From an archaeon (lineage in GTDB: Archaea; Nanobdellota; Nanobdellia; Pacearchaeales; GW2011-AR1): a DNA stretch of 40,594 bases. How positions within the stretch are numbered: position 1 is the first letter of the stretch; the number at the start of each line of letters is the position of its first letter. Shown piece after piece: positions 27,760-37,495 of the stretch. The notes below the pieces were generated by a model. That model was not told the origin of the DNA. It did no database searches and was given only the letters and a program-made list of their open reading frames with translations. The stretch spans positions 1 to 40,594 of the forward strand of contig JAACWA010000012.1 of the NCBI GenBank assembly GCA_009992175.1. The letters are read 5' to 3'. The translations under genes and the position numbers were made by a program.

Positions 27760-29787
27760 TTATTTTCCTATTTCTTTTAATTTTTTTAGAACTTCATCTA
27801 ACTCTTTTGGAGATTTTTGTTTAGGAGAAAATCTTTGAGGGGGTCTTGATTCTTGAACAATTCTTCTAGGAGGAGAGGGTCTAAACTGAGGAGTTCTAGA
27901 GTATCCTGGAGGGAACCTTGGAGGCATTCCTCTTGGACCGCTTCCAGAAGGGTTTCCATTATTTCTTCCTTTCTTTGCTTTTATTTTTTGTAATATTTCT
28001 TTTATTTTTTCTCTATAGATTATTCCAACTACAACTAGAATTACAAGGAAAAACAAAACCCAAATCCACCAATAACTTTTAGTAGGTGAAGGGGAATCCA
28101 TACAACAAAGGTCTGTTGAAGTGCTACAAGTGTAATCACTATTTGCTTCTTGACCCGAATCACAAGAAGATTGGCAAGTTCCAAAATTGTCAACACAAGT
28201 TGAGGTAGGATCTTCTTGTTTAGGAACACAACTTGCAGAGCCAGTACAACATATTTCTCCATAATTCAAATCATCTGTTGATTTTGCATTACCAATGTCA
28301 GAACATTCTTCATTAATAGAACAAACTTCCCCTTTCAAATCCGAACAAGTTGTGGGAGGGTTTTGGTTAGAGTCACAACAAACTTGAATTGAACCAGCAC
28401 CACAATCATAATCTAGTGTTTGACCAGTACAGTCACTAGTAAATCCACAAGTGTATCCTTTTGTTTCACATTCACTTAATCCACTTCCTCCACCATTATC
28501 TGGAGCACAACAAGTTTGACCTTCTCCACATTGGTATTGAGGGTAAAAATCTCCTGAACAGGTAGCTGAACTGTTTATACACTCATATCCATCACTTTGA
28601 AAATCAGTACAATAAATGTCTCCTCCATCTCCGTTACTCCCACCAATATTCTTGGGCCATAAAGAATATAATAAAAATCCTGTTGAAACTAAATTGCTGT
28701 TATCCCAACATCCATCACTTCCTTGAACATCACTTTGTAATAACCAACTCTTTGAGTTTTCTTTTTGTGCGGGGTTTTCACTTCCTCCTTGGAAAGGCAA
28801 AAGTGCAAGTGCAGTGTCATAAAATTTTCCTCTTCCACCAGTAATTGACCAATACTCATTCAAAACTTGTTTATTCAAAAGTTGAGTTTTATATTCCACT
28901 TTTCCAGTTAAAATATATAAAAATGGTTCTGGAAATGTACTTAAAAATTTAGAATAACTTGTAGTTAAGTATGGAAGAAATTCTGTAAAGTTTCCATCAA
29001 GAATGCTTAGAGCAGTTGAACCCCAAAGAGTTCCAGGATAATCACAACTTGTTCCCTTTAGTAAGCAATAAGAATCAATTTTTTCAGTTGTTTTTTCTCC
29101 ACTGTGAGTGTCTTCTGAAACGTGGTAAGTAGTTGAATCAAGTTCTCTATACAAAAGTGTTGAAACAATACTTTCATTACATGAAATTTCAAATTTCTTT
29201 TCATAACAAGTGTTTGAAATTTTAAACCAATAATCATTATTAACTAAACTTAAACATGGACCTGCATCCTGATCTATTTTTTTATTTGTGTCAATGTTAA
29301 AAGAATATTCTTGGTATTCATTCGAACCTCCGGGAATAGGGTTTTCATAACCAATACTACAAGTTAAAGGTCTATTACTATCAAGTTCTAAGTACCAATT
29401 TAAATCAGTTGAAACTCCTTTTTTACTTGAAATCCAGTTTAATGCAAGTGAAGGGTCTGAACCAGCATTATCAAGAGCAAGAGCAGCTTTTGAAGTCATC
29501 TCCAAGTCACAAGCTTCATTTGGTTTTTTTGACCAACAGGTGTTGTTGTTTGAATCTAATTTTGATTCATTCAAAAGTTCTGTTTTACATTTTCCAGAAG
29601 TCAAAAGTGAAAAAACTTTTTCTTCAGTGCTTAGTTTTGAACAAGTTTTATTTGTAATCTGGTCATTAAAACATTTGTAAGCTTTTTGTACTCCTTCAGT
29701 TTCACTTAGAGCTGAAGCCAAAATTCCACCTATAATAATAATTGAAATTATAAATAAAAGTGCAAATAATGTAACCCCTTTTTTCAT
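27760..29787 (-). CDS. Large surface protein: alpha/alpha-toroid-like region plus Cys-rich repeats and TM anchor
   Basis: N-terminal MKKGVTLFALLFIISIIIIGGI; WLLQSDVQGSDGCWDNSNLVSTGFLLYSL; repeated Cys modules ending in CC; TM and basic tail. Confidence 0.65.
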   Translation of the reverse strand: MKKGVTLFALLFIISIIIIGGILASALSETEGVQKAYKCFNDQITNKTCSKLSTEEKVFSLLTSGKCKTELLNESKLDSNNNTCWSKKPNEACDLEMTSKAALALDNAGSDPSLALNWISSKKGVSTDLNWYLELDSNRPLTCSIGYENPIPGGSNEYQEYSFNIDTNKKIDQDAGPCLSLVNNDYWFKISNTCYEKKFEISCNESIVSTLLYRELDSTTYHVSEDTHSGEKTTEKIDSYCLLKGTSCDYPGTLWGSTALSILDGNFTEFLPYLTTSYSKFLSTFPEPFLYILTGKVEYKTQLLNKQVLNEYWSITGGRGKFYDTALALLPFQGGSENPAQKENSKSWLLQSDVQGSDGCWDNSNLVSTGFLLYSLWPKNIGGSNGDGGDIYCTDFQSDGYECINSSATCSGDFYPQYQCGEGQTCCAPDNGGGSGLSECETKGYTCGFTSDCTGQTLDYDCGAGSIQVCCDSNQNPPTTCSDLKGEVCSINEECSDIGNAKSTDDLNYGEICCTGSASCVPKQEDPTSTCVDNFGTCQSSCDSGQEANSDYTCSTSTDLCCMDSPSPTKSYWWIWVLFFLVILVVVGIIYREKIKEILQKIKAKKGRNNGNPSGSGPRGMPPRFPPGYSRTPQFRPSPPRRIVQESRPPQRFSPKQKSPKELDEVLKKLKEIGK

Positions 29788-29869
29788 ATTTAAATTACAT
29801 CAGCTATCCTTTTAAATATTTCTTAATTTTTTTACCATATTCTCGAGCACAAAAAAATTATTTTTAGAA

Positions 29870-31390
29870 TTATTTTTTATTACTTTCTTCTAAATTTTTT
29901 TTAACAACATAACTAACAGGATTTTTTAATCTCAATTCTTCTGAGTTAGGAATTGCTCCCACTGCATTATAATATTCTGATGAAAAGTTTGGAGGCATTA
30001 AGGGTTTTCTCTTATAATTCCAACTTAATTGAGCAGTTATGTATCCCCTTTTTAATTGAGGTTCATTTTTTTTATTCCATTCAAAAATTCTTTTTTCAAG
30101 TTCTTCCTTTTCTACTCCAATACTCCTAAAAAAGTTTATCAAGGCAAATAAAGCTCTTTTTTTCCCGTCCTTCACTCCTTCAAGAATTTTAGTTATTGTA
30201 GGAGGAAATTGGGTATCTTTTAAATTTTCTAGTTTAATTGATTTAAAATTTTCATATTTTCCAGAAGATTCCCTATTATTTTCTTTGTCAACTCCAGAAC
30301 TTTTTGCCCAATCAAGTGCTTGCATTACAAATTCAGCTGCCTCATTTTCTTCAACTTCAGGCATAAATTTTTTTATTTTAAGTCTTAAGGGGTCAGCATC
30401 TTTAAATTTAAAGTTATCCAATTCTTCATAATCAATTACTGTACTAGCTAAAGAAGTTTTTTCATGCAAGGAATATGGGGCTCTGAATAAGTGTCTTGGA
30501 GAAACTAAAACAAGGTCAAGACCCATCAAAGAGTAAATATCCCTTTCTTCACGACTAAAATTTTCGGGATTATCATTAGAATTAAGTTTACACCTTTCAC
30601 ATTCAATAAACCTTCTCAGAGGACGAAAACTCATTTCTTTTTTACATTTGTAACATTTTGGAACTTTTCCTTTTGTTCCCATCTTGAACTTTCTAGTTTC
30701 AAAAACTTGGCAACTGTTACACTTAAATTCAACAAACCTAAATTCAGTTGCGAAGTCCCCACATTTTTTACAAAGGTAACCAGTTTTTAAATTTTCTTCA
30801 AGCTCTTTTTCAAATTCAGGCGGAAGAATTGATTTTAGAACCCCAGCAGAATAATTTCTAACATAAAGAATAAGTTTTCTAGGCATTTCAGGAAAAAGGT
30901 TTTTTGTTTCAATTCCATTTATGTCTTTTGGAAAAGCTTGCCAAGGAAGAAGAATGTGAAATCCTTTTGAACCTGAAAATTTAATTCCCACATTTTTTAT
31001 TCCATGCTGTTTAAAAGTTTCAACAATTGCTTTTGCTGCAAGTTTGGAATATTTTATTCCATGTTCACAATCAATATCAATTAACAAGTCCCAACCAGTT
31101 CTAATTTCATCTGCCTTGTCTTTACTCATTCCCGTTTCTATTTTTAATGGGTCACTCCAAATTTCTTCAGAACAATGAAAAGAAGTGGCTCCTTTTTTTG
31201 CAAGACTAAAAATATCCCCTTTAAATTGAAAAGAGTCAGGTCTTTTTCCAAACCCTTCAAAATACCTAGGAGAAATTTCTCTTTTTTTAGAAAATTCAAA
31301 AATTGCCTTCTGTACGTCAGGACGAGAATAGTACATCTGAGTAATTTTTCTTATTTTCTTCTCTTTTGAGTTTTCTCCTTCTTTTTCCAT
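29870..31390 (-). CDS. priS: Single-chain DNA primase (PriS fused to PriL-CTD-like domain)
   Basis: LLIDIDCEHG, FSGSKGFHILLPW, four CxxC motifs, RHLFRAPYSLHEKTSLAS; C-terminal FPPTITKILEG...RALFALINFFRS...YYNAVGAIPNSEELRLKNPVSYV resembles PriL-CTD. Confidence 0.9.
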   Translation of the reverse strand: MEKEGENSKEKKIRKITQMYYSRPDVQKAIFEFSKKREISPRYFEGFGKRPDSFQFKGDIFSLAKKGATSFHCSEEIWSDPLKIETGMSKDKADEIRTGWDLLIDIDCEHGIKYSKLAAKAIVETFKQHGIKNVGIKFSGSKGFHILLPWQAFPKDINGIETKNLFPEMPRKLILYVRNYSAGVLKSILPPEFEKELEENLKTGYLCKKCGDFATEFRFVEFKCNSCQVFETRKFKMGTKGKVPKCYKCKKEMSFRPLRRFIECERCKLNSNDNPENFSREERDIYSLMGLDLVLVSPRHLFRAPYSLHEKTSLASTVIDYEELDNFKFKDADPLRLKIKKFMPEVEENEAAEFVMQALDWAKSSGVDKENNRESSGKYENFKSIKLENLKDTQFPPTITKILEGVKDGKKRALFALINFFRSIGVEKEELEKRIFEWNKKNEPQLKRGYITAQLSWNYKRKPLMPPNFSSEYYNAVGAIPNSEELRLKNPVSYVVKKNLEESNKK

Positions 31391-31472
31391 GTCAAATTAG
31401 AACAAAAAAGATTTATATAATTACTCTTCTCACAACAAAAATACTTAAAAAACAACCACTCATTAAATTAAC

Positions 31473-32201
31473 ATGAAACTAAAACTTGAAGACCCAACGC
31501 TCTTCACAAAATCAATAGAATTAATCTCAGACTTGGTGATGGAAGTAAGGATAAAAATAAATGAGTTTGGACTTTCTCTTGTTGCAATTGACCCAGGAAA
31601 TATTTCAATGGTTTCATTAAAAATTCCAAAAAGTGCATTTAAAGAATTTGAATCAGGAGAAGAAGTTTTAGGAGTAAATATTGATCAACTTAAAAAAATA
31701 TTAAAAAGAACTTCAAAAACAAGTGCACTAATTCTTGAAAAAAAAGAAAATTTCTTAGAAATAAAAATTGAAGACAAAATAAAAAGAACTTTTAGTTTAA
31801 ATTTAATTGAAGTTGAAAGAGAAGACAAAGAATTTCCCAATACTTTGGAATTTTCTTCTAAAGTAATAATTGAATCTCAAGATTTAATTGATTCAATTGA
31901 TGACTGCCTTGTTGTGTCAGATGCATGTTCTTTTATCGTCGAAGGAAAAAAGTTTATAATTGAAGCAAAAGAGACTAATTCTGCAAGGTCAGAATTTTCA
32001 GGTGATGAAGTTGAAATTGTTGCAGAAGATTGTTTTTCACGTTATAGTTTGGAATATTTACAAAAATTCACTAAGGCAGGAAAAAATTTTCCAAAGACAG
32101 TTTTAAAATTTGCAAGGGACCATCCCTTAAGAATAGATTTTGTTTCTGAACATCTAAATTTAAGTTTTCTTTTGGCTCCAAGAGTTGAAACCGAGGATTA
32201 A
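31473..32201 (+). CDS. pcn: DNA polymerase sliding clamp (PCNA)
   Basis: LVAIDPGNISMVSLKIP; characteristic clamp repeats; LSFLLAPRVE C-terminus. Confidence 0.95.
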   Translation: MKLKLEDPTLFTKSIELISDLVMEVRIKINEFGLSLVAIDPGNISMVSLKIPKSAFKEFESGEEVLGVNIDQLKKILKRTSKTSALILEKKENFLEIKIEDKIKRTFSLNLIEVEREDKEFPNTLEFSSKVIIESQDLIDSIDDCLVVSDACSFIVEGKKFIIEAKETNSARSEFSGDEVEIVAEDCFSRYSLEYLQKFTKAGKNFPKTVLKFARDHPLRIDFVSEHLNLSFLLAPRVETED

Positions 32202-32237
32202 CACTTTAACAATTTTTAAGAATAAAATAGAAAGTGT

Positions 32238-32310
32238 TTGTCTGAGTTGAGGATTAGTAGATTTACAACTTTTCTTATTATTGCAATCTACTTGTCCGAG
32301 TTGAGGATTA
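32238..32310 (+). repeat. Two near-identical direct repeats TTGTCYGAGTTGAGGATTA flanking an inverted repeat
   Basis: Copies at 32238-32256 and 32292-32310 (1 mismatch, 54-nt period); GTAGATT...AATCTAC between them. Confidence 0.75.
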
Positions 32311-32375
32311 AATCCCCTCAATATTTTTAATTTATAATTGAAATATTTATAAATAGAAAAATCTTTAAGAAGACT

Positions 32376-33164
32376 ATGAAAGAGGGACTTTTCAAAAGAG
32401 GAAAAAATCAAAAAGGTCAGGTTACAATTTTTGTTATTCTTGCGATAGTGATTGTTGTTGCAGGAATTTTAATTTATTTTTATTATCCCACTATTTCTAG
32501 TACTTCAAATTCATTAGAAGAAAATCCAAAAGTTTATTTGCAAAATTGTGTCGAAGATGTATTTCTTGAAAATACTCAAATTTTAAGTTCTCAAGGAGGA
32601 AGTATGAACCCTACTCAAGGTTTTATTTACAAGGGAGATAAGGTTGAATACTTGTGTTACACTAATCAATATTATGACACATGTGTAGTTCAGAAAGTTT
32701 CACTAATTTCAAACATCGAAGAAGAATTAAAATTAAGTCTAAAACAAAAAGTAAGTGAATGTTTCAGTTCAATGAAAGCAGATTATGAAAAGAAAGATTA
32801 TAATCCTGTTCTAAAAAATGGAGACTTCAGCGTAGATCTTTTGCCGAAAAAAATTGTTTTACATAGCAATTCTACATTAACTCTTTCAAAAGATTCAACT
32901 GTAAAATACGAATCATTTGATGTAGTTCTGGACAATAATCTTTATGAACTTGCATCAACTGCAAGGGTTATCGTTAACTGGGAGAAAAATTTTGGAGATA
33001 GTGAAGTTAAATTGTTAATGGATTGGGATCCTTCAATAAAAGTAGAAAAAAAGCTCCAGAGCGACGGAACAAAAATTTACATAGTCACAGATAGAAACAC
33101 AGAAGACAAATTCCAGTTTGCTTCAAGAAGTGTTGTTTGGCCTCCAGGAATTTCAACAATATAA
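32376..33164 (+). CDS. Pilin-like/class III signal membrane protein
   Basis: KNQKGQVTIFVILAIVIVVAGILIYFYYP N-terminus. Confidence 0.65.
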   Translation: MKEGLFKRGKNQKGQVTIFVILAIVIVVAGILIYFYYPTISSTSNSLEENPKVYLQNCVEDVFLENTQILSSQGGSMNPTQGFIYKGDKVEYLCYTNQYYDTCVVQKVSLISNIEEELKLSLKQKVSECFSSMKADYEKKDYNPVLKNGDFSVDLLPKKIVLHSNSTLTLSKDSTVKYESFDVVLDNNLYELASTARVIVNWEKNFGDSEVKLLMDWDPSIKVEKKLQSDGTKIYIVTDRNTEDKFQFASRSVVWPPGISTI

Positions 33165-33165
33165 A

Positions 33166-35007
33166 ATGAAAAAAAGAGTACTAACATTAATATTTTTAGC
33201 ATCATTATTAGTTCTAACAACAATAATTTTTTCAACAAGTTATGTTTCTGCGGAGAATAATGTTTGTTGTGAAAAGTTAACTGCAGATTTAGGTGGAGCA
33301 TGGTGTCAGAACGCTCCAATTGCTTCTTGTGACACAGGAATAAATTCAAAGACAGGACAAAAATATAATACTGCTCCAACTTCTTGTGAGTCAACTCAAT
33401 TTTGTTCAACAGGAACTTGTTTTGATAGTCAAGAAGGAATTTGTGAAGAGGGTGTCGCACAAAATGTTTGTAATTCTGGTGGAGGAGTTTGGAGTGAAAA
33501 GTCAGCAAGTGAATTACCTCAATGTGGATTGGGATGTTGCCTTTTAGGAGAGGGTGCTTCATTTGTGACTCAATCAAGATGTAAACAATTGTCAAGCCTT
33601 TATGGAGTAGAAACTAATTTTAATTCGGGAGTGAGTTCTGAAGTTCAATGTATTGCAAGTGCAGGGGGAGATGAAAAAGGTGCTTGTGTTTATGAAACAG
33701 GAAGTGAAAGAACTTGTAAGCTTTTAACAAAAACTGGTTGTAATGGAATAACTGGAGAATTCTTCGAAGGAATATTATGTTCAGATGAAAACCTTGGAAC
33801 AAATTGTGGACCAAGTGAAAAAACAACAATGGTTGAAGGACAAAGTGAAGTTTATTTTGTTGACACTTGTGCAAATTTAGCGAATATTTATGATTCAAGT
33901 AAAATTAAAGATAAAGATTATTGGTCAAGAATAATCCCCAAAGAGGAGTCTTGTGGATATGGTTCAAGTAATGCTGATTCTCCAATTTGTGGAAATTGTG
34001 ATTATTATAGGGGAAGCACCGCTTCAGCTTACAAAAGAGGAGAAACTGCTAAACCTCAATACGGAGACTTTATTTGTAAAGATTTAGGATGCACTTCAAA
34101 TGGAGTAAAGTATGAACATGGAGAAAGTTGGTGTGGACTCGCTCCAGGAACTGCAAACATCACAGACCAAAATAATAGTGGAAGTTATTTGTTTGGTGGA
34201 AAAACAGCTTCACCAGATTTAGCAAAAACAAACCTACCAGGTTCAACTTACACAAGACTTTCATGTTATAACAACGAAATCACAACCGAAAATTGTTATG
34301 ACGCAAGACAAAAAGTTTGTGTCCAGTCAGAAATTAATGGTTTCAAAAATGCTGCCTGCAAATTAAACACTTGGCAAAGTTGTTATGATCAAAAAGACGA
34401 AACTTCTTGTTTAGACCGTGAACAAAGAGATTGTAAGTGGAGCCCAAGTGAGGAAGACAAAAAGAAGTTTACTGGATGTGATAAGTTAGGAAGTTCAGTT
34501 GTAAGAGGAATTTTAGGAAATATTGGGGCAATTTCATGTTTATTTTATTACAATGAACCTTTTGGAAATCAAATGTCTGCTTTTAAGACCCATGGAGATA
34601 CTGGGTATTGTACTCCTTTAAATCAACCAGGATTTGATTTTTGGACTGGAGACAATAACGGAGAAGGAATTTGTTCTCTTGGAACAGTTTCATGTCAATA
34701 TAGAACTACTAAAAGTGTTGCTACTGGAAGTGGAGTTGACGACGGAGCAGAGTGCATCAATTCAGATAATTCAGTTAAACCAGAATGGATTCAAGCTATG
34801 AATTATAGGTGTATGCAAATTGGAGATTGCGGACCAAAATTAAATTATATTGGACAACCTGGAGAAATGAAAACAATTGTTGAAAAGAAATTTGGAGGAG
34901 AACAAGCTGTAGGATATTTTGTAAGGTCAGACGGTAAAGAAGTAAAAGTTCCAGGTCCAGGAGGAACTGAAAAAACTCTTAAATTTAAAGATTTTTTTAA
35001 ATTTTAA
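33166..35007 (+). CDS. Large Cys-rich secreted protein
   Basis: Signal peptide MKKRVLTLIFLASLLVLTTIIFSTSYVSA; dozens of Cys. Start set at 33166, just after the upstream stop (ORF track starts at 33118). Confidence 0.7.
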   Translation: MKKRVLTLIFLASLLVLTTIIFSTSYVSAENNVCCEKLTADLGGAWCQNAPIASCDTGINSKTGQKYNTAPTSCESTQFCSTGTCFDSQEGICEEGVAQNVCNSGGGVWSEKSASELPQCGLGCCLLGEGASFVTQSRCKQLSSLYGVETNFNSGVSSEVQCIASAGGDEKGACVYETGSERTCKLLTKTGCNGITGEFFEGILCSDENLGTNCGPSEKTTMVEGQSEVYFVDTCANLANIYDSSKIKDKDYWSRIIPKEESCGYGSSNADSPICGNCDYYRGSTASAYKRGETAKPQYGDFICKDLGCTSNGVKYEHGESWCGLAPGTANITDQNNSGSYLFGGKTASPDLAKTNLPGSTYTRLSCYNNEITTENCYDARQKVCVQSEINGFKNAACKLNTWQSCYDQKDETSCLDREQRDCKWSPSEEDKKKFTGCDKLGSSVVRGILGNIGAISCLFYYNEPFGNQMSAFKTHGDTGYCTPLNQPGFDFWTGDNNGEGICSLGTVSCQYRTTKSVATGSGVDDGAECINSDNSVKPEWIQAMNYRCMQIGDCGPKLNYIGQPGEMKTIVEKKFGGEQAVGYFVRSDGKEVKVPGPGGTEKTLKFKDFFKF

Positions 35008-35027
35008 AAATTAAAAAATGTTAAAAA

Positions 35028-37457
35028 ATGAATAAACAAAAAATAGCAAAAACAAATGCTCTCGGACAGATATTTATTCTAGTCGTCGCTGTCTTCGCAT
35101 TCGCATGGCTCATCGGTGGTTTTGAGAGTGTGAGTGCTGCTGGTGAATCTTGTGTATCTCCAAGCAAATGTGTTGATGCACATGCTGCAGATAAAAATAA
35201 AGATAACAAATTAACTGCTTCGGAAGTTAATGATTTTCCTTGTAGTGTTGATGGAAAGTCCGGAAGATTTAGTTATGGTTTGTGTGGAACAGGATGGAAT
35301 GCTTGTTGCAATCCTCGGGTTAATGATGGTCTTGATTTAACTGGGGATAAAATAACTACAAAAGATAAGGTAAGAACAACTACTAGCGATTTTTTTGCTA
35401 TGAAGAAGGTTTATGATGAAGTTGATGGTCTTCTTACAGACAAACCTCAAAAGGATAAAAACATTCTCAATGATGCGAAAAATAACCTAGGAAATGCAGA
35501 AACTGTTGCAAGTATTTTAAGTACTTTTGGTGCTAAGTCTGTTGCTGATTTAACTGCTGCAAATTTACTTTCTTTATCTACAGAAGAATTATCTCTTATC
35601 TCTGCATCAGAAATTCCAGAGACAGTACTTTCAGAGTTAGCAACTAGTGAGGCAGGAATAGCTGCTGAAGCAGCTTTAAATCACGGTTTCCTAGGTTCAG
35701 GAATGAGTATCACAACTATTGCTGGAGCAGCTGCGGCTGCTGTCGGATTTTCAGTTCTCGGTCAAAGTTTAGGAGGAAGTCCGGATGCTAAAAATTTCCT
35801 TGGAGGAATTTTAGGAGCAGGGGGATTAATTGGTTACCTTGCTATTTTTGGAACTTTAGGTCCTGCTGCATGGATAGCTGCAGGAGTAGTTTTCATTGCA
35901 AATCTTTTCGTTTCAAGTACAAAGGAAGAAGGAGTAGTCTACTATTACTGTCAACCATGGGATGCAAAAGTAAAAGGTGAAGATTGTCATTTTTGTAATG
36001 AGCAAAGTGTCGAATGTTCAGAATATCAATGTAAAAGTTTAGGTCAAAGTTGTGATTACGTTGCAAGTGATCCAAATGAAGATGGAAATGCATTCTGTTT
36101 CTGGAATAGTAGAAATGATATTGACCCTCCAGTACTCTCTCTAAATACTGAAGCTCTAAGTGTAGGTTACAATTATGGAAATCCTAAAGCAGTTTCTCCA
36201 CCCGACAAAGGAGCATGGATTAAAAACACAACTTCAAGTGATGGATGTTTGTCTCCATTTAGTCAAGTAACTTTTGGAGTAACTTTAGATGAACCAGCAA
36301 AATGTAAAATAGATTTCCAGAGGCAAGACGATTATGAAAAGATGGCAAATTATCTTGGAGGAAGTCAAACAAGAAAATTCAACCACACCCAAACATTAGT
36401 AATTCCCCAAATGAACAGTACTGTCGGGAAAGACAATTTAATTAATGCTTACGTGAGATGTCAAGATTCTAATGGAAATGCAAATATACATGATTTTGTT
36501 TTTGAAATGTGTATTGCAAAAGGACCAGATACCAGAGCTCCAATAATTTACGGAACAAGTATTGAAAATAATGCAAAGATTCCATTCAATGTTACAAGTG
36601 CTAATGTTGACTTCTTTGTAAATGAACCAGCAAATTGTAAGTGGGATTTTTCAGATAAAAAATATGAGGAATTAGATTATAACATGACTTGTGCAACAGA
36701 TCCAACTCAACTTAATTTAAGGTTAAGTTATACTTGTAGTACAAACTTAACTGGAATAAGAATAACTGACCCTACAACCTATTATGTAAAGTGTCAAGAT
36801 GTTTCTCCACAAAACAACACTAACAATGATTACTACTTAAAATCAAGTGGAGGATATAAACTTCAATCTTCAAGAGCACTTTCAATAATTTCAGCTTCAC
36901 CAAATGCAACAGAAATTCAAGATTCAACAACTCCTTCAACAGTTAAGTTAGAGGCAAAAACTGCCGGAGGAACTTATGAAGGTAAAGCTCTTTGTTCTTA
37001 TAGTAGTAAAGGAATAGATGGAACTTATACTTATTTTGAAAACACAGGTTCATCAAACATTCATTCAACTGAAATCCAAATTCCAGATGGAGAATATACT
37101 TATTACATTAAGTGTGATGACCTCGGAGGAAATTCAGACACTGAAGAAATTAAATTTAATGTAAGTATTGATGTACAAGCTCCATTAATTGCAAGAGCTT
37201 ATTATGATTCAAATAAACTAAAAATAATAACTAATGAGAAAGCTGAATGTAGATATTCTACTTCTTCAACAACACAATGTAATTATGAATTTGACCAAGG
37301 AGTAAAAATAAGTTCAGTTGATAAATTAAACCATGTTGCAGATTGGAACACCGATGAAGACTTGTTTATTAAGTGTCAAGACATTTATGGAAATCAACCA
37401 GCACAAATAGATACTTGTAGTATAGTTTTAAGAGCACAAAATAAAAATAATTTATAG
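35028..37457 (+). CDS. Large surface protein: Cys-rich domain, internal hydrophobic segment, tandem Ig-like modules
   Basis: Signal peptide; TIAGAAAAAVGFSVLGQSLGG...LIGYLAIFGTLGPAAWIAAGVVFIANLFV; repeats DEPAKCKIDF/NEPANCKWDF/NEKAECRYS and YVRCQDSNGN/YVKCQDVSPQ/YIKCDDLGGN/FIKCQDIYGN. Confidence 0.7.
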   Translation: MNKQKIAKTNALGQIFILVVAVFAFAWLIGGFESVSAAGESCVSPSKCVDAHAADKNKDNKLTASEVNDFPCSVDGKSGRFSYGLCGTGWNACCNPRVNDGLDLTGDKITTKDKVRTTTSDFFAMKKVYDEVDGLLTDKPQKDKNILNDAKNNLGNAETVASILSTFGAKSVADLTAANLLSLSTEELSLISASEIPETVLSELATSEAGIAAEAALNHGFLGSGMSITTIAGAAAAAVGFSVLGQSLGGSPDAKNFLGGILGAGGLIGYLAIFGTLGPAAWIAAGVVFIANLFVSSTKEEGVVYYYCQPWDAKVKGEDCHFCNEQSVECSEYQCKSLGQSCDYVASDPNEDGNAFCFWNSRNDIDPPVLSLNTEALSVGYNYGNPKAVSPPDKGAWIKNTTSSDGCLSPFSQVTFGVTLDEPAKCKIDFQRQDDYEKMANYLGGSQTRKFNHTQTLVIPQMNSTVGKDNLINAYVRCQDSNGNANIHDFVFEMCIAKGPDTRAPIIYGTSIENNAKIPFNVTSANVDFFVNEPANCKWDFSDKKYEELDYNMTCATDPTQLNLRLSYTCSTNLTGIRITDPTTYYVKCQDVSPQNNTNNDYYLKSSGGYKLQSSRALSIISASPNATEIQDSTTPSTVKLEAKTAGGTYEGKALCSYSSKGIDGTYTYFENTGSSNIHSTEIQIPDGEYTYYIKCDDLGGNSDTEEIKFNVSIDVQAPLIARAYYDSNKLKIITNEKAECRYSTSSTTQCNYEFDQGVKISSVDKLNHVADWNTDEDLFIKCQDIYGNQPAQIDTCSIVLRAQNKNNL

Positions 37458-37495
37458 TCGTCAACTTTAAAAATTAGAGTTTCTTATTTAAAATT

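Noticed and set aside
32238-32310. Possible CRISPR mini-array
   Set aside because: Only two repeat copies, short (19 nt), AT-rich, no cas genes nearby.
32160-32411. Minus ORF with repeated NPQLxQ
   Set aside because: Repeated peptide simply reflects the DNA direct repeats after PCNA; not convincing as a protein.
33077-33898. Minus-strand ORFs at 33077-33595 and 33620-33898
   Set aside because: Antisense to the Cys-rich secreted protein; His/Leu/Lys-rich low-complexity shadow translation.
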